Of a stretch of DNA of 14,110 bases, positions 1-8,139 are shown one piece after another. The position numbers were made by a program, and so were the translations under genes. Location: assembly GCA_023436825.1 (NCBI GenBank), contig JAEZHS010000361.1, positions 1 to 14,110 on the forward strand. The letters are read 5' to 3'. Source of the stretch: Pseudomonadota bacterium (lineage in GTDB: Bacteria; Pseudomonadota; Alphaproteobacteria; Reyranellales; Reyranellaceae). Position 1 is the stretch's first letter, and each line of letters starts with the position of its first letter. The notes under the pieces were generated by a model, which saw only the letters and a program-made list of their open reading frames with translations, was not told where the DNA came from and made no database searches.

Positions 1-12
1 ATTTTTCTTGTC

Positions 13-1281
13 TCAAGGGCAGTCCTGCTTCACCGTTGGCACCAGCAGGGTCGCGAATTTGAGCGAACCGGAGGGAGTGAAATGCCCCTCGTCGCCAAAA
101 TCGACCGGGCTGAAATCGTCGACGGGAATGTCGGCATAGGTATCGCCCAGCCGTGTCGCCTCCCGGCGCACGATGCCGTTCAGATGACCGATCAGCGGCC
201 ATACATCCTTTTCATGAACGAACGGCAGCCAGCCGTCGGTCTCGTCGCGCGTCAGGATGGTCCGGTTCATCACCTGCCCAACCCAGATCGTCCTGATGCC
301 GCGCTGGCGATTGATCGCCGAGATCGCCTCGATGTTGCGCCGATAGATCGCGTCGAGGACGGGATCTGGCTCGGTGCTGGCTCGCCCACGCGGCAGCGCG
401 GCCGGCCGGATGGTATCGAACGACAAGCCTGCAAGCCGGCCAAGGAGATGGAGCGTCGGCGACACCGACAGTAGCGGCCTCACCGCCCGCCGTGCCTCGA
501 GGGCGTCGACCATGGAGCGCAGATGCCAGTCGGCATAGCCGGGATCGAGACCGGCGATGTGGGCGTTCCTGAGGTCGTTCCAGCCGATGTAGTAGACCGC
601 GCAGGCGGGCTCGACGCCGAAACTCCGCTGGTAGAAGGCGGTCTGCAGCAGGTGCTCCGCCGTCGTGTAGCCGCTGACACCGCGATTGATCACGGCGTAT
701 CGTTCGGGCCCGAGCAGCCGCTCGAGCTGAACGGGCCAGGACCGGCCCTCGGGCGATACGAAGTCGAGGGTGGTCGCGCCGCCGAACAACGCTACGACGA
801 TCTTGCCCCTGAGCCCTTCGGCCGACCGCTGCGGGCCGCGCAGGCGGTCGGCATTGATGAACACACGGGCATTCCCAGCCTGGTCCGGCGGCATTGGCAG
901 GGGCAGGACCTGCAGGAGCGGATGCCAGCCATAGGCCGGTCGCGTGTAGTTGCGCGGAAACAGGATCTCCGAGTTGGTCAGTCGATATTTGTAGAGAACC
1001 GCCGATCCGAACCCGAGGCCGATCTCGAGTGCCGCCAGCGACAAGGCGATCGTCGCCAGGCGCGGCCGGCGCGCCATGGCGACGCCCAGGACGAGCAGGA
1101 TCGCCAGATAGAGGAAGTACCAGCCGCGCGGCCCCTGCAGGCTGAGCTCGTCGCGCAGCGACAGCCGTACGGCGACGGCGCCGACCACCAAGGCAAGCGC
1201 CAGTGCGACCAGCACCGCGAGAGTGCGCTCGAAGCGATGGGGCCGGACCAGGCCGGCATGATCGGCAAGCCAACGAAGCAA
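13..1281 (-). CDS. Membrane-anchored SGNH/GDSL-hydrolase-like protein, catalytic Ser replaced
   Basis: 422-aa protein with three likely N-terminal membrane helices (about residues 20-40, 53-70 and 75-93), then a soluble domain with the SGNH-fold blocks. Block I reads FGGATT at 166-171, where family members usually have GGST or GDS, so the nucleophile position (169) is Ala, codon GCG. Block II is the Gly in NRGVSGY (199-205), block III the Asn in GWND (233-236), and block V is DEGH (397-400), the Asp-x-x-His pair. Active relatives are esterases or acylhydrolases acting on lipids or surface sugars; without the Ser this one may be inactive or a binding protein. The start is uncertain: the frame opens with TTG at 1281 without a clear ribosome binding site, and a GTG near residue 23 is an alternative. 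It diverges from the metallophosphoesterase. Fold assignment is fairly sure; activity is not. Confidence 0.75.
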   Translation of the reverse strand: MLRWLADHAGLVRPHRFERTLAVLVALALALVVGAVAVRLSLRDELSLQGPRGWYFLYLAILLVLGVAMARRPRLATIALSLAALEIGLGFGSAVLYKYRLTNSEILFPRNYTRPAYGWHPLLQVLPLPMPPDQAGNARVFINADRLRGPQRSAEGLRGKIVVALFGGATTLDFVSPEGRSWPVQLERLLGPERYAVINRGVSGYTTAEHLLQTAFYQRSFGVEPACAVYYIGWNDLRNAHIAGLDPGYADWHLRSMVDALEARRAVRPLLSVSPTLHLLGRLAGLSFDTIRPAALPRGRASTEPDPVLDAIYRRNIEAISAINRQRGIRTIWVGQVMNRTILTRDETDGWLPFVHEKDVWPLIGHLNGIVRREATRLGDTYADIPVDDFSPVDFGDEGHFTPSGSLKFATLLVPTVKQDCP

Positions 1282-1362
1282 GTGGCAAATCTGTAACGGC
1301 CGCCTCGGCGATGCAATGTCACGCCGCGGGCTGTTGCGTCGCGTGGTAGGTCTGCCAGCGCC

Positions 1363-2271
1363 ATGCGGGATTGGGCCACACGGCGACGCGCCATCGAAAA
1401 CGGCCGGTACCTGGTCAGCCGCGCCGGCCCTTACGGCCGTTGGCGGGGCCGCGCTTTCCGGCTGATGGTCGCCGTGCTGGATGCGACGCTACGGCTCACG
1501 CCGGTCCGTGCGCGCGGCCGACGCAACGCGCTCGACCTCAGGAGGATCGAGCTCGAAATCGAACTGCCGGGCCTGCCATCGGCGTTCGACGGCTATCGCA
1601 TCCTGCAGCTGAGTGACACCCACCTCGATCACTTCCCCGAGCTGGCGCCGGCGGCGCGGGCGCTGCTCGATGGTATCGAGGTCGACATGCTCGCGGTGAC
1701 TGGCGACGTGCACGGCCATCCCCGCGCATCGATCGAGCAATCGGCCGGGCTGCTGATGGAGGCGCTGGCGGGCGTTCGCGTGCGCGGGCCGCGTTTGGCC
1801 GTGCTCGGCAACCACGATCCGGCGGCGATGGTGGGCGTGCTCGAACGCTCGGGCTTCGACGTGCTGGTGAACCGGTCGATCATGGTGCAGCACGGCGGCG
1901 ACAGCCTGTGCGTCACCGGGCTGGATGATGTCCACAGCTTCTATACCGAGGCGGCGCTGGCGGCACTCGGCGACCACGATGGCGGTTTCCGCATCGCGCT
2001 GGTGCATTCCGCGGAGGTTGCCGATGACGCCGATGAGGCGGGCTACGCGCTTTATCTCTGCGGCCACACGCACGGCGGTCAGATCTGCCTGCCGGGCGGG
2101 CGGCCGCTGGTCACCCATCTCAAGCGCTGCCGCCATGCCGCGAGCGGCCTGTGGCGACAGGGCCGCATGGTCGGCTACACCAGCCGCGGCGTCGGCGTGT
2201 CGGACCTGCCGATGCGCTTCAACACGCGCGGCGAGGTCGTCGTCATCACCTTGCGCCGACCCCGGGCCTAA
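1363..2271 (+). CDS. Metallophosphoesterase, YaeI/YkuE type
   Basis: 302-aa calcineurin-like phosphoesterase. The dinuclear metal-site motifs appear in order: SDTH (84-87), TGD (113-115), GNHD (149-152), a single His in LVHS (213-216), and GHTHGGQ (234-240). The final GHTHGGQ is typical of the YaeI/YkuE branch, whose members hydrolyse phosphodiester or pyrophosphate bonds, in some cases in lipid A precursors. The usual membrane anchor is not obvious: residues 31-45 are only moderately hydrophobic, preceded by an Arg-rich stretch. The ATG at 1363 lacks a strong ribosome binding site, and Met35 (1465) is an alternative start. Its stop TAA overlaps the stop of the convergent amidohydrolase within the tetramer CTAA (2268-2271). 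The exact substrate is unknown. Confidence 0.88.
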   Translation: MRDWATRRRAIENGRYLVSRAGPYGRWRGRAFRLMVAVLDATLRLTPVRARGRRNALDLRRIELEIELPGLPSAFDGYRILQLSDTHLDHFPELAPAARALLDGIEVDMLAVTGDVHGHPRASIEQSAGLLMEALAGVRVRGPRLAVLGNHDPAAMVGVLERSGFDVLVNRSIMVQHGGDSLCVTGLDDVHSFYTEAALAALGDHDGGFRIALVHSAEVADDADEAGYALYLCGHTHGGQICLPGGRPLVTHLKRCRHAASGLWRQGRMVGYTSRGVGVSDLPMRFNTRGEVVVITLRRPRA

Positions 2272-3536
2272 TGCAGCCGCCTGACGTGCGGCGCGCCTTC
2301 GCAGGGCTCGTAGCGCACGCCACCCTTCACGATCAGTGCGAGGCGCTTCTTGTCCTGCAGCACGCGCACGTCGTTCAGCGGGTCGCCGTCGACCAGCAGC
2401 AGGTCGGCGAGATAGCCCGTCCTGACGAGGCCGAGCTCGTGGCCGCGCCTCATGATCTGTCCGCCGATGCGGGTCGCCGCCTGCAGCGCCTCGCTCGGGC
2501 TGAAGCCGAAATGCGTCACGAAATGCTCGAGGTCGCGGGCATTGGTGCCCTGCGGATTGGCGGCGAAGCCATAGTCGCCGCCGACCACGACGCGGATGCC
2601 GCGGCGGCGCATCTCGTGGTGGACACGGCACGTCGCCTCGAACTGCGGCGTCATCCGCTCGAGCCAGCGTCGTCCTTCCGCCGTATTGTCGCCGCGCAGG
2701 CTCTCCAGCCGCGAGACCGTGAGGCCGATGGCGGGGCCGGTGAAAATGCGGTCCTTGGCTGCCTCCAGGAGGTCGAGTGCCTCCTCGTCGGCGTAGTCGC
2801 AGTGATAGATCACGTCGACACCGTGACGCAGCGCGCGCTTCACCGAGTCCGAGGCGCGCGCATGGGCGGCCGCGCGCCGGCCCGCGGTGTGGGCGGCCTC
2901 GACGCCGGCCGCCACTTCGGCGTCGGTCATCATCGCGGCGACCGCGGGAGCGGACTCGGTGCCGAGTTCGCCGGAGATGTTGAGCTTGATCAGGTCGACG
3001 CCCTCGCGCAGGCAGAGCCGCGCCATGCGCCGCACCTCGTCGGGCCCGTCGACGGCAACGCCGAAACTGTCCTGATGCAGGTGCAGGCGGCGGCCGTCGC
3101 CCAGGCCGCCGGTGACGGTGAGCTCGGGGCTGGCCGCGAGCAGCCGCGGACCATCGATCACGCCCTGGTTGATGGCGTCGCGCACCGCCACGTCGAGGCG
3201 AATCTTGGCCGCCGCCGCCGAGCAGGCACTGGTGAAGCCCGCGGCTAACAGCTTGCGCGCGGCATCCATGGTGAGCAGCGCATGGTCCTCCGGCGGCAGC
3301 TCGCCAAGCCATGTGCCGCGCGGCGTGTCGACGAAGGAGAGATGGGCATGGCCCTCGACCATGCCCGGCATGAGGAATTTGCCGGCCGCATCCAGGCGTT
3401 CGGCGCCGTCGGATGAAACATTTTCGGCTTGCGGAGCGACGGCTGCGATTCGCTCGCCGTCAATAAGCACCTTGCCGGCAAAAGGCTCGGCGCCGCTGCC
3501 GTCCCATACCATCGCCCCCTCGATCAAAAGGCGCAT
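2268..3536 (-). CDS. Metal-dependent amidohydrolase family protein
   Basis: 422-aa amidohydrolase of the group containing Xaa-Pro dipeptidases and imidazolonepropionase-like enzymes. Visible metal ligands are GHAH (62-65), Lys184 in LIKLNISG (probably the carboxylated bridging Lys), His225 in AAAHARA, His245 in IYHCDYADEE, and Asp321 in VVGGDYGF. The N-terminal and C-terminal beta-sandwich segments usual for the family are present, including TGYLADLLLVDGDPL near 373-387. No signal peptide is seen, so it is probably cytoplasmic. The ATG at 3536 is supported by GGAGG five bases upstream. It would hydrolyse an amide or cyclic amide bond; the substrate is not predictable. It is transcribed away from the TRAP transporter operon with only 76 bases between the two starts, suggesting shared regulation and a related substrate (inference). 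Confidence 0.9.
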   Translation of the reverse strand: MRLLIEGAMVWDGSGAEPFAGKVLIDGERIAAVAPQAENVSSDGAERLDAAGKFLMPGMVEGHAHLSFVDTPRGTWLGELPPEDHALLTMDAARKLLAAGFTSACSAAAAKIRLDVAVRDAINQGVIDGPRLLAASPELTVTGGLGDGRRLHLHQDSFGVAVDGPDEVRRMARLCLREGVDLIKLNISGELGTESAPAVAAMMTDAEVAAGVEAAHTAGRRAAAHARASDSVKRALRHGVDVIYHCDYADEEALDLLEAAKDRIFTGPAIGLTVSRLESLRGDNTAEGRRWLERMTPQFEATCRVHHEMRRRGIRVVVGGDYGFAANPQGTNARDLEHFVTHFGFSPSEALQAATRIGGQIMRRGHELGLVRTGYLADLLLVDGDPLNDVRVLQDKKRLALIVKGGVRYEPCEGAPHVRRLH

Positions 3537-3568
3537 TGTTTCCTCCGCGGGGAAGTGGTTTGTTCCGC

Positions 3569-3583
3569 CCCCTTAAGGGGAGC
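3569..3583. repeat. Palindromic motif in the amidohydrolase/TRAP divergent promoter region
   Basis: CCCCTTAAGGGG (3569-3580) is a perfect 12-base palindrome followed by AGC. The 15-base unit CCCCTTAAGGGGAGC differs at one position from CCCCTTGAGGGGAGC at 4616-4630, inside the hairpin before the permease gene. It lies midway between two divergent starts, a fitting place for an operator, but it could equally be a dispersed palindromic repeat. Confidence 0.45.
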
Positions 3584-3602
3584 TTGAGCGTAGTAGCTTA
3601 GT

Positions 3603-3607
3603 GGAGG
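3603..3607 (+). promoter_or_regulatory. Shine-Dalgarno deciding a TTG start
   Basis: GGAGG lies five bases before TTG at 3613. The GTG at 3601 overlaps the upstream edge of this site and so could not use it. This argues for TTG as the start of the TAXI binding protein. Confidence 0.6.
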
Positions 3608-3612
3608 AAGCT

Positions 3613-4590
3613 TTGATTAATCGACGCCAATTCATCGCCGCCGGCAGCGCGGCGGGTGCACTGGGCCTGGGCGGGGCCTGGCCCGGTACGGCCTCGGCGC
3701 AGGCCCAGTTCTCGATTGCGACCGGCACGACAGGCGCCGTCTACTATCCGTTGGGCGGTGCGATGGCCAACGTCCTGAGCAAGAAGGTCTCGGGTTGGGC
3801 GGTTACCGCCGAGGCGACCGCGGGCTCGGTCGCCAACATGCACATGATCCGTGACGGCAAGGCGCAGATGGCGCTGACGCAGTGCGACACCGCCTACGAT
3901 GCCATCAAGGGCCTCGACAAGTTCAAGGACAAGCCGGTCGAGTCGCGCACGCTCTGCGTCATCTATCCCAACCTGGTGCACTTCGTGACCATGGACGGCA
4001 CCGGCATCAACAAGCTGTCCGACATCAAGGGCAAGCGCATCTCGACGGCTTCGCCGGTGAGCGGCTCGGAGGTGATGGCGCTGCGCATCCTCGACGAGCT
4101 CGGACTCAAGGTCAGCGACATCAAGCGCGAGCGCCTGGCGCCGGCCGAGAGCACCAACGCCATGAAGGACGGCAAGCTCGACGGCTACTTCTTCAACGGC
4201 GGGCCGCCGGTTGCGGCGATCACCGACCTGGCGGCGACGCAGGGCATCAAGATCAAGCTGATCCCCAACGCCGACCTGGTGCCGGACCTCAACAAGAAGT
4301 ACGGGCCGGTCTTCGCCAAGAGCCAGATCAACGCCAAGGCCTATCCCAACCAGGATGCCGCGGTGCCCGTGATCGCCATCTGGAACATCCTGGTGGTGCC
4401 GGCTTCGATGAAGGACGACCAGGCCTACACCATCCTGAAGACGTTGTGGGACAACCACGCCGACCTTGTCGCCACCCACAAGGCCGCTGTCGACATGACG
4501 CCGGAAAACCAGAAGGAGGCCAACTCGTCGGTTCCCTTCCATCCGGGCGCGCTGAAGTTCTTTGCCGAGAAGGGCATCAAGCTGTCGTAA
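3613..4590 (+). CDS. TAXI-family TRAP transporter solute-binding protein
   Basis: About 325-aa periplasmic binding protein. The N-terminus is a Tat-like signal (NRRQFIAAG, residues 3-11, then a Gly/Ala-rich core) with likely cleavage at ASA-Q near residue 29. The mature protein opens with the TAXI hallmark ATGTTGAVYYPLGGAMAN, and family-like segments continue (LTQCDTAYDA, and DGYFFNGGPP in the second lobe). Such proteins bind a small carboxylate or amino acid such as glutamate and deliver it to a TRAP permease. I chose the TTG at 3613 because GGAGG (3603-3607) sits five bases before it and the twin-Arg motif then falls at the extreme N-terminus; the in-frame GTG at 3601 lies before that site. 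It is followed by a hairpin and the permease gene, the normal TAXI-TRAP order. Confidence 0.93.
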   Translation: MINRRQFIAAGSAAGALGLGGAWPGTASAQAQFSIATGTTGAVYYPLGGAMANVLSKKVSGWAVTAEATAGSVANMHMIRDGKAQMALTQCDTAYDAIKGLDKFKDKPVESRTLCVIYPNLVHFVTMDGTGINKLSDIKGKRISTASPVSGSEVMALRILDELGLKVSDIKRERLAPAESTNAMKDGKLDGYFFNGGPPVAAITDLAATQGIKIKLIPNADLVPDLNKKYGPVFAKSQINAKAYPNQDAAVPVIAIWNILVVPASMKDDQAYTILKTLWDNHADLVATHKAAVDMTPENQKEANSSVPFHPGALKFFAEKGIKLS

Positions 4591-4609
4591 CGACCAGGGG
4601 TACGTGTCG

Positions 4610-4633
4610 GGGGCTCCCCTTGAGGGGAGCCCC
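4610..4633 (+). terminator. Strong hairpin between binding-protein and permease genes
   Basis: GGGGCTCCCC (4610-4619) pairs perfectly with GGGGAGCCCC (4624-4633) around a TTGA loop, followed by TTTGCATTTC. The ten-base GC-rich stem lies 19 bases after the binding-protein stop and 24 before the permease start. In transport operons such a hairpin usually protects the upstream mRNA or partly terminates transcription, so more binding protein than permease is made. The T-tract is weak, so partial readthrough is expected. Confidence 0.65.
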
Positions 4634-4657
4634 TTTGCATTTCGGGATGGGAAGGCG

Positions 4658-6673
4658 ATGACGGTGCAGAACGAGCTCCTGAGTGACGAGGAGCATCGCA
4701 AGATCGAGGAACTGGTCGAGCAGGAGGAGGGCGGAGTCCACCGCTTCTCGGGATGGTGGGGCACCATCCTCATGTCGATCGCCGTGGCCATGACGCTGTT
4801 CCATCTCTATGCCGCGGCGAGCACCGTCGACCAGCAGTCGTTGCGCGAGATCCACGTCGCCTTCGCCCTGTCGCTGGTCTTCCTGCTCTTCCCCATGGTG
4901 AAGAGCTGGCGCAACCGCGTGGCCCCGTGGGACATCGTCGCCGCCGGCCTGTCGCTCGGCGTCATCTGGTACATGATGACGGGCGGCACCTGGACGAGCC
5001 TCGAAGCCTCCGACGACTTCCTCGACCGCTATGTCTCGCCGACCGGCATGGACGTCGCCGTCGGCGCCGTGCTGATCCTGCTGGTGCTGGAGGCAACGCG
5101 CCGTGCCACCGGATGGATCATGCCGGTGCTGTCGATGGTGTTCTTCGCGTATGGCCTGTGGGGCAACTACCTGCCGGCGCCGTGGACGCACAAGGGTTAT
5201 CCGGTCGTCGACCTGATCGCCGAGCTCTACATGACGCTGAACGGCATCTTCGGCTCGGCGATCGACGTGTCGGCGACGCTGATCATCCTGTTCACCATCT
5301 TCGGCGCCATCCTGCAGGCCTCGGGCGCCGGCCGCTTCTTCATCGATTTTTCGCTGCTCGCCATGAGGGGGCAGCCCAACGCGGCGGGCCGCGCCGTCGT
5401 TCTGTCGTCGTTCCTGCTGGGCGGTCCGTCGGGCTCGGGCGTGGCGACCACCGTCACCATCGGCACCGTGGCCTGGCCGATCATGCGGGAGGCGGGGTAC
5501 GGCAAATCGGCGGCGGGCGGCCTGCTGGCGGCGGGCGGCCTCGGCGCCATCCTGTCGCCGCCGGTGCTAGGCGCCGCGGCCTTCCTGATCGCCGAGTACC
5601 TCAAGATGTCGTACCTCGACATCGTGCGCATGGCGATCGTGCCGACGTGCCTCTACTACTTCGGCCTGCTGGTCATGACCGAGATCGATTCGCGCAAGTA
5701 TCATTTGCGCGCCGTCGATCCGAAGGTCGACATCGGCATGCGCCAGCTCATCGCGCGCTACGGCTTCCACTTCTCGTCGCTGATCTCCGTCGTCGTGTTG
5801 ATGGTCTGGGGCTATTCGGCGACCTATGCGGTGTTCTGGTCGATCCTGCTCGCCATCCTGGTCAGCTACCTGCGCGCCGATACGGCACTCTGGCCGCGCC
5901 GGCTGTTCCGCGCCCTGGCCGACGGTTCGATCCAGGCGCTGGGCGTGGCCGCGACCTGCGCCTGCGCCGGCATCATCGTCGGCATCATCACCAAGACCGG
6001 ACTGGCGCTGAAGTTCTCCTCGATCGTCATCGATCTCGCCGGCGGCTCGATGTTCTGGACGGCGCTCTACACGGCACTGATCGTCTGGGTGGTCGGCCTC
6101 GCGGTGCCGGTGACGGCGTCCTACATCATGTGCGCCGTGATCGCGGCTCCCGCCCTGATCAAGCTCGGTGTGCCGGACTACGCCGCCCACATGTTCATCT
6201 TCTACTACGCGGTGCTCTCGGAAGTGTCGCCGCCCACGGCGTTGTCACCCTTCGCCGCCGCGACGCTGACCCGAGCCGATCCCTACGTCACCACGCTGCA
6301 GAGCTGGAAATACGCCCTGCCGGCTTTCCTGGTACCCTTCATCTTCGTGCTCGATCCGATCGGCCCGGGCCTGCTGCTGGAAGTGCCCAAGGGCATGAGC
6401 TGGGCCTGGGTGCCGTGGGTGACGCTGGGCGCGGCCGGCGGCATCCTGGCGCTGGCGGTCGCGGCGCAGGGCCATTTGTGGCGACCGTTGGGCATGCCGC
6501 AGCGCATCGCCTGCGTGCTCGCCGGCATTTCCCTCACCTTTCCCGACATCGTCGACGACTGGGTGGGCGGCATGGTTGCGGCCCGCGCGCTCGGCCTGCT
6601 GATCCTGGCCGGCGTGCTCCTCTACGAGTTCAGGCAGTCGAAATCCGTTGCCGCCAGGACGCAGCTTCCGTAG
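4658..6673 (+). CDS. TRAP transporter fused permease (TAXI type, DctQ-DctM fusion)
   Basis: 671-aa polytopic inner-membrane protein. A charged cytoplasmic N-terminus (1-30) is followed by helices about 33-52, 65-80, 91-107 and 131-146, corresponding to the small DctQ-like subunit, then by a large DctM-like part from about 155 to the end. DctM hallmarks include the loop GPSGSGVATT (256-265) before WPIMREAGYGKS, and the second half with VPVTASYIMCAVIAAPAL (483-500) and SEVSPPTALSPFAAATL (521-537). It uses an ion gradient to import the ligand delivered by the TAXI protein upstream. The ATG at 4658 is chosen because it follows GGAAGG and opens into a hydrophilic leader; the frame extends upstream, but over the hairpin. 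The last 100 residues hold extra hydrophobic segments, as in other fused permeases. Confidence 0.93.
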   Translation: MTVQNELLSDEEHRKIEELVEQEEGGVHRFSGWWGTILMSIAVAMTLFHLYAAASTVDQQSLREIHVAFALSLVFLLFPMVKSWRNRVAPWDIVAAGLSLGVIWYMMTGGTWTSLEASDDFLDRYVSPTGMDVAVGAVLILLVLEATRRATGWIMPVLSMVFFAYGLWGNYLPAPWTHKGYPVVDLIAELYMTLNGIFGSAIDVSATLIILFTIFGAILQASGAGRFFIDFSLLAMRGQPNAAGRAVVLSSFLLGGPSGSGVATTVTIGTVAWPIMREAGYGKSAAGGLLAAGGLGAILSPPVLGAAAFLIAEYLKMSYLDIVRMAIVPTCLYYFGLLVMTEIDSRKYHLRAVDPKVDIGMRQLIARYGFHFSSLISVVVLMVWGYSATYAVFWSILLAILVSYLRADTALWPRRLFRALADGSIQALGVAATCACAGIIVGIITKTGLALKFSSIVIDLAGGSMFWTALYTALIVWVVGLAVPVTASYIMCAVIAAPALIKLGVPDYAAHMFIFYYAVLSEVSPPTALSPFAAATLTRADPYVTTLQSWKYALPAFLVPFIFVLDPIGPGLLLEVPKGMSWAWVPWVTLGAAGGILALAVAAQGHLWRPLGMPQRIACVLAGISLTFPDIVDDWVGGMVAARALGLLILAGVLLYEFRQSKSVAARTQLP

Positions 6674-6674
6674 C

Positions 6675-6719
6675 GTTTCCTCCAACGGTCCCGCTTGAGG
6701 GCCGATAACAGGAGGAAAC
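6675..6719 (+). promoter_or_regulatory. Inverted repeat pairing with the Shine-Dalgarno of the next gene
   Basis: GTTTCCTCC (6675-6683), starting one base after the permease stop, is the exact complement of GGAGGAAAC (6711-6719), which is the ribosome binding site of the family-1 binding-protein gene starting at 6720. Between them CGG-T-CCC (6686-6692) can pair with GGGCCG (6699-6704), one base bulged. The folded RNA would hide the ribosome binding site. Translational coupling to the permease, or a temperature or protein switch, are possible roles (inference). Confidence 0.45.
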
Positions 6720-8057
6720 ATGGTTGCTTCGAGGACTACGCGTCGTCGTTTTGTCGCCGGGAGCGTTGCTGCGTCGACTTTTGTTGCTGCCCCTTTTGTC
6801 CGTGGCGCCTACGCCGCGGGCAAGCTTTCGCTGGCGATGTGGGACCACTGGGTCCCCAACGCCAACAACGCCACCAAGGCTGCCGTCGACGAATGGGCCG
6901 CCAAGGAGAAGGTCGAGGTCCAGGTCGCCTTCATCACCTCGCGGGGCAACAAGCTCCTGCTGACCGGCGCCGCCGAAGCTCAGGCGAAGTCGGGTCACGA
7001 CATCTTCGCCTTCTCGACCTGGCTGCCATCGCGCTACGGCAATCAGCTCGTGCCGATGAACGACGTCATGGAAGGCTTGATCAAGCAGAACGGCGCGGTC
7101 AACGCGACTGTTGAATATCTCGGCAAGGTCGACGGCAAGTGGGTGGCCGTGCCCGCCACCGTCGGCAGCCAGATCAAGGGCCCGTGCTCGCGCATCGACC
7201 TGATGAAGGAGCATGCCGGCATCGACGTGCAGGCGATGTATCCGGTGGGTGAGAAGCCCAAGGCCGACAACTGGACCTTCGACGCCTTCCTGAAGGCGGC
7301 CGAAGCCTGCAACAAGGCGGGCCATGCCTTCGGCATCGGGCTCGGCACCACGGCCGACAACGTCGATACGGCCGGCGCCATCTTCCACGGCTTCGGCGCC
7401 ATGCTGGTCGACGCCAAGGGCAACGTCACGGTGAAGAGCGATCCGGTTCGCCAGGCGCTCGACTACTACAAGCGGCTGATGGCGCATCTGCCGTCCGACG
7501 TGCCGTCATGGGACGACGCCTCCAACAACAAGTGGCTGGTGTCGGGCCGCGGCGCCTTGATCATGAATCCGCCGAGCGCCTGGGCGGTGGCCAAGCGCGA
7601 CGCGCCCAAGGTTGCCGAGCAGCTCTGGACACACGGCTTCGCGGCCGGTCCCAAGGGCCGCTTCGCGCCGTTCGTGCCCTACTTCTGGGGCGTCTGGAAC
7701 TTCAGCAAGAACCAGGCGGCGGCCAAGAGCCTGATCGTCCATCTCTCGCAGCAGCCCGTCGTCGAGAAGATGGTCGAGGCGAGCAACGGCTACGACCTGC
7801 CGTCGTTCGCCAACTTCACCACCTTCAAGACCTGGGCCGAGGAGGGGCCGCCCAAGGGCACGCTCTATCACTATCCGAACCCGTACCAGCACCAGATCCT
7901 GTCGATCGCCGGAGCGCCTGCGCCGCACAAGATCGGCGAGCAGATCTACGTCCAGGCGCTGCAGACGCAGATGGCCGTTCGCCATTTCCGCGGCGAAGCG
8001 ATGGAGAAGACGCTCGATTGGGCCGCCAACGAGCTCGAAGGCTTTACGCGTAACTAG
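6720..8057 (+). CDS. ABC-type extracellular solute-binding protein, family 1
   Basis: 445-aa periplasmic binding protein. The N-terminus carries a Tat-type signal, TTRRRFVAG (6-14) with a hydrophobic stretch, likely cleaved near AYA-A (30-33). The mature protein resembles sugar-binding family 1 proteins of ABC importers: a first lobe from KLSLAMWDHWVPNANN, a hinge region around residues 140-160, and late segments such as GRGALIMNPPSAW and PYFWGVWNFSKNQAAAKSLI that match the family pattern. An SD sequence AGGAGG lies a few bases before the ATG. Its neighbour upstream is a TRAP permease, which cannot serve an ABC binding protein, and no ABC permease or ATPase follows. It is therefore an orphan that must share distant partners or act otherwise. 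Ligand unknown, perhaps a sugar or polyol. Confidence 0.9.
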   Translation: MVASRTTRRRFVAGSVAASTFVAAPFVRGAYAAGKLSLAMWDHWVPNANNATKAAVDEWAAKEKVEVQVAFITSRGNKLLLTGAAEAQAKSGHDIFAFSTWLPSRYGNQLVPMNDVMEGLIKQNGAVNATVEYLGKVDGKWVAVPATVGSQIKGPCSRIDLMKEHAGIDVQAMYPVGEKPKADNWTFDAFLKAAEACNKAGHAFGIGLGTTADNVDTAGAIFHGFGAMLVDAKGNVTVKSDPVRQALDYYKRLMAHLPSDVPSWDDASNNKWLVSGRGALIMNPPSAWAVAKRDAPKVAEQLWTHGFAAGPKGRFAPFVPYFWGVWNFSKNQAAAKSLIVHLSQQPVVEKMVEASNGYDLPSFANFTTFKTWAEEGPPKGTLYHYPNPYQHQILSIAGAPAPHKIGEQIYVQALQTQMAVRHFRGEAMEKTLDWAANELEGFTRN

Positions 8058-8139
8058 ACTACGCGCGGCGCGCCACGGTTCCCTGGCTCGCCAAAGATCA
8101 CGGATGTCGTTGGGGCAACCCGCCCCGGCGCCGTTCCGT

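Noticed and set aside
1489..3312. Long minus-strand open frame of about 600 codons
   Set aside because: Shadow of the phosphoesterase and amidohydrolase genes; Arg/Ala/Pro-rich with no motifs, as expected from GC-rich third positions.
4753..6708. Plus-strand open frame of about 650 codons
   Set aside because: Out-of-frame shadow of the TRAP permease; Arg/His-rich, while the permease frame shows clear membrane helices and family motifs.
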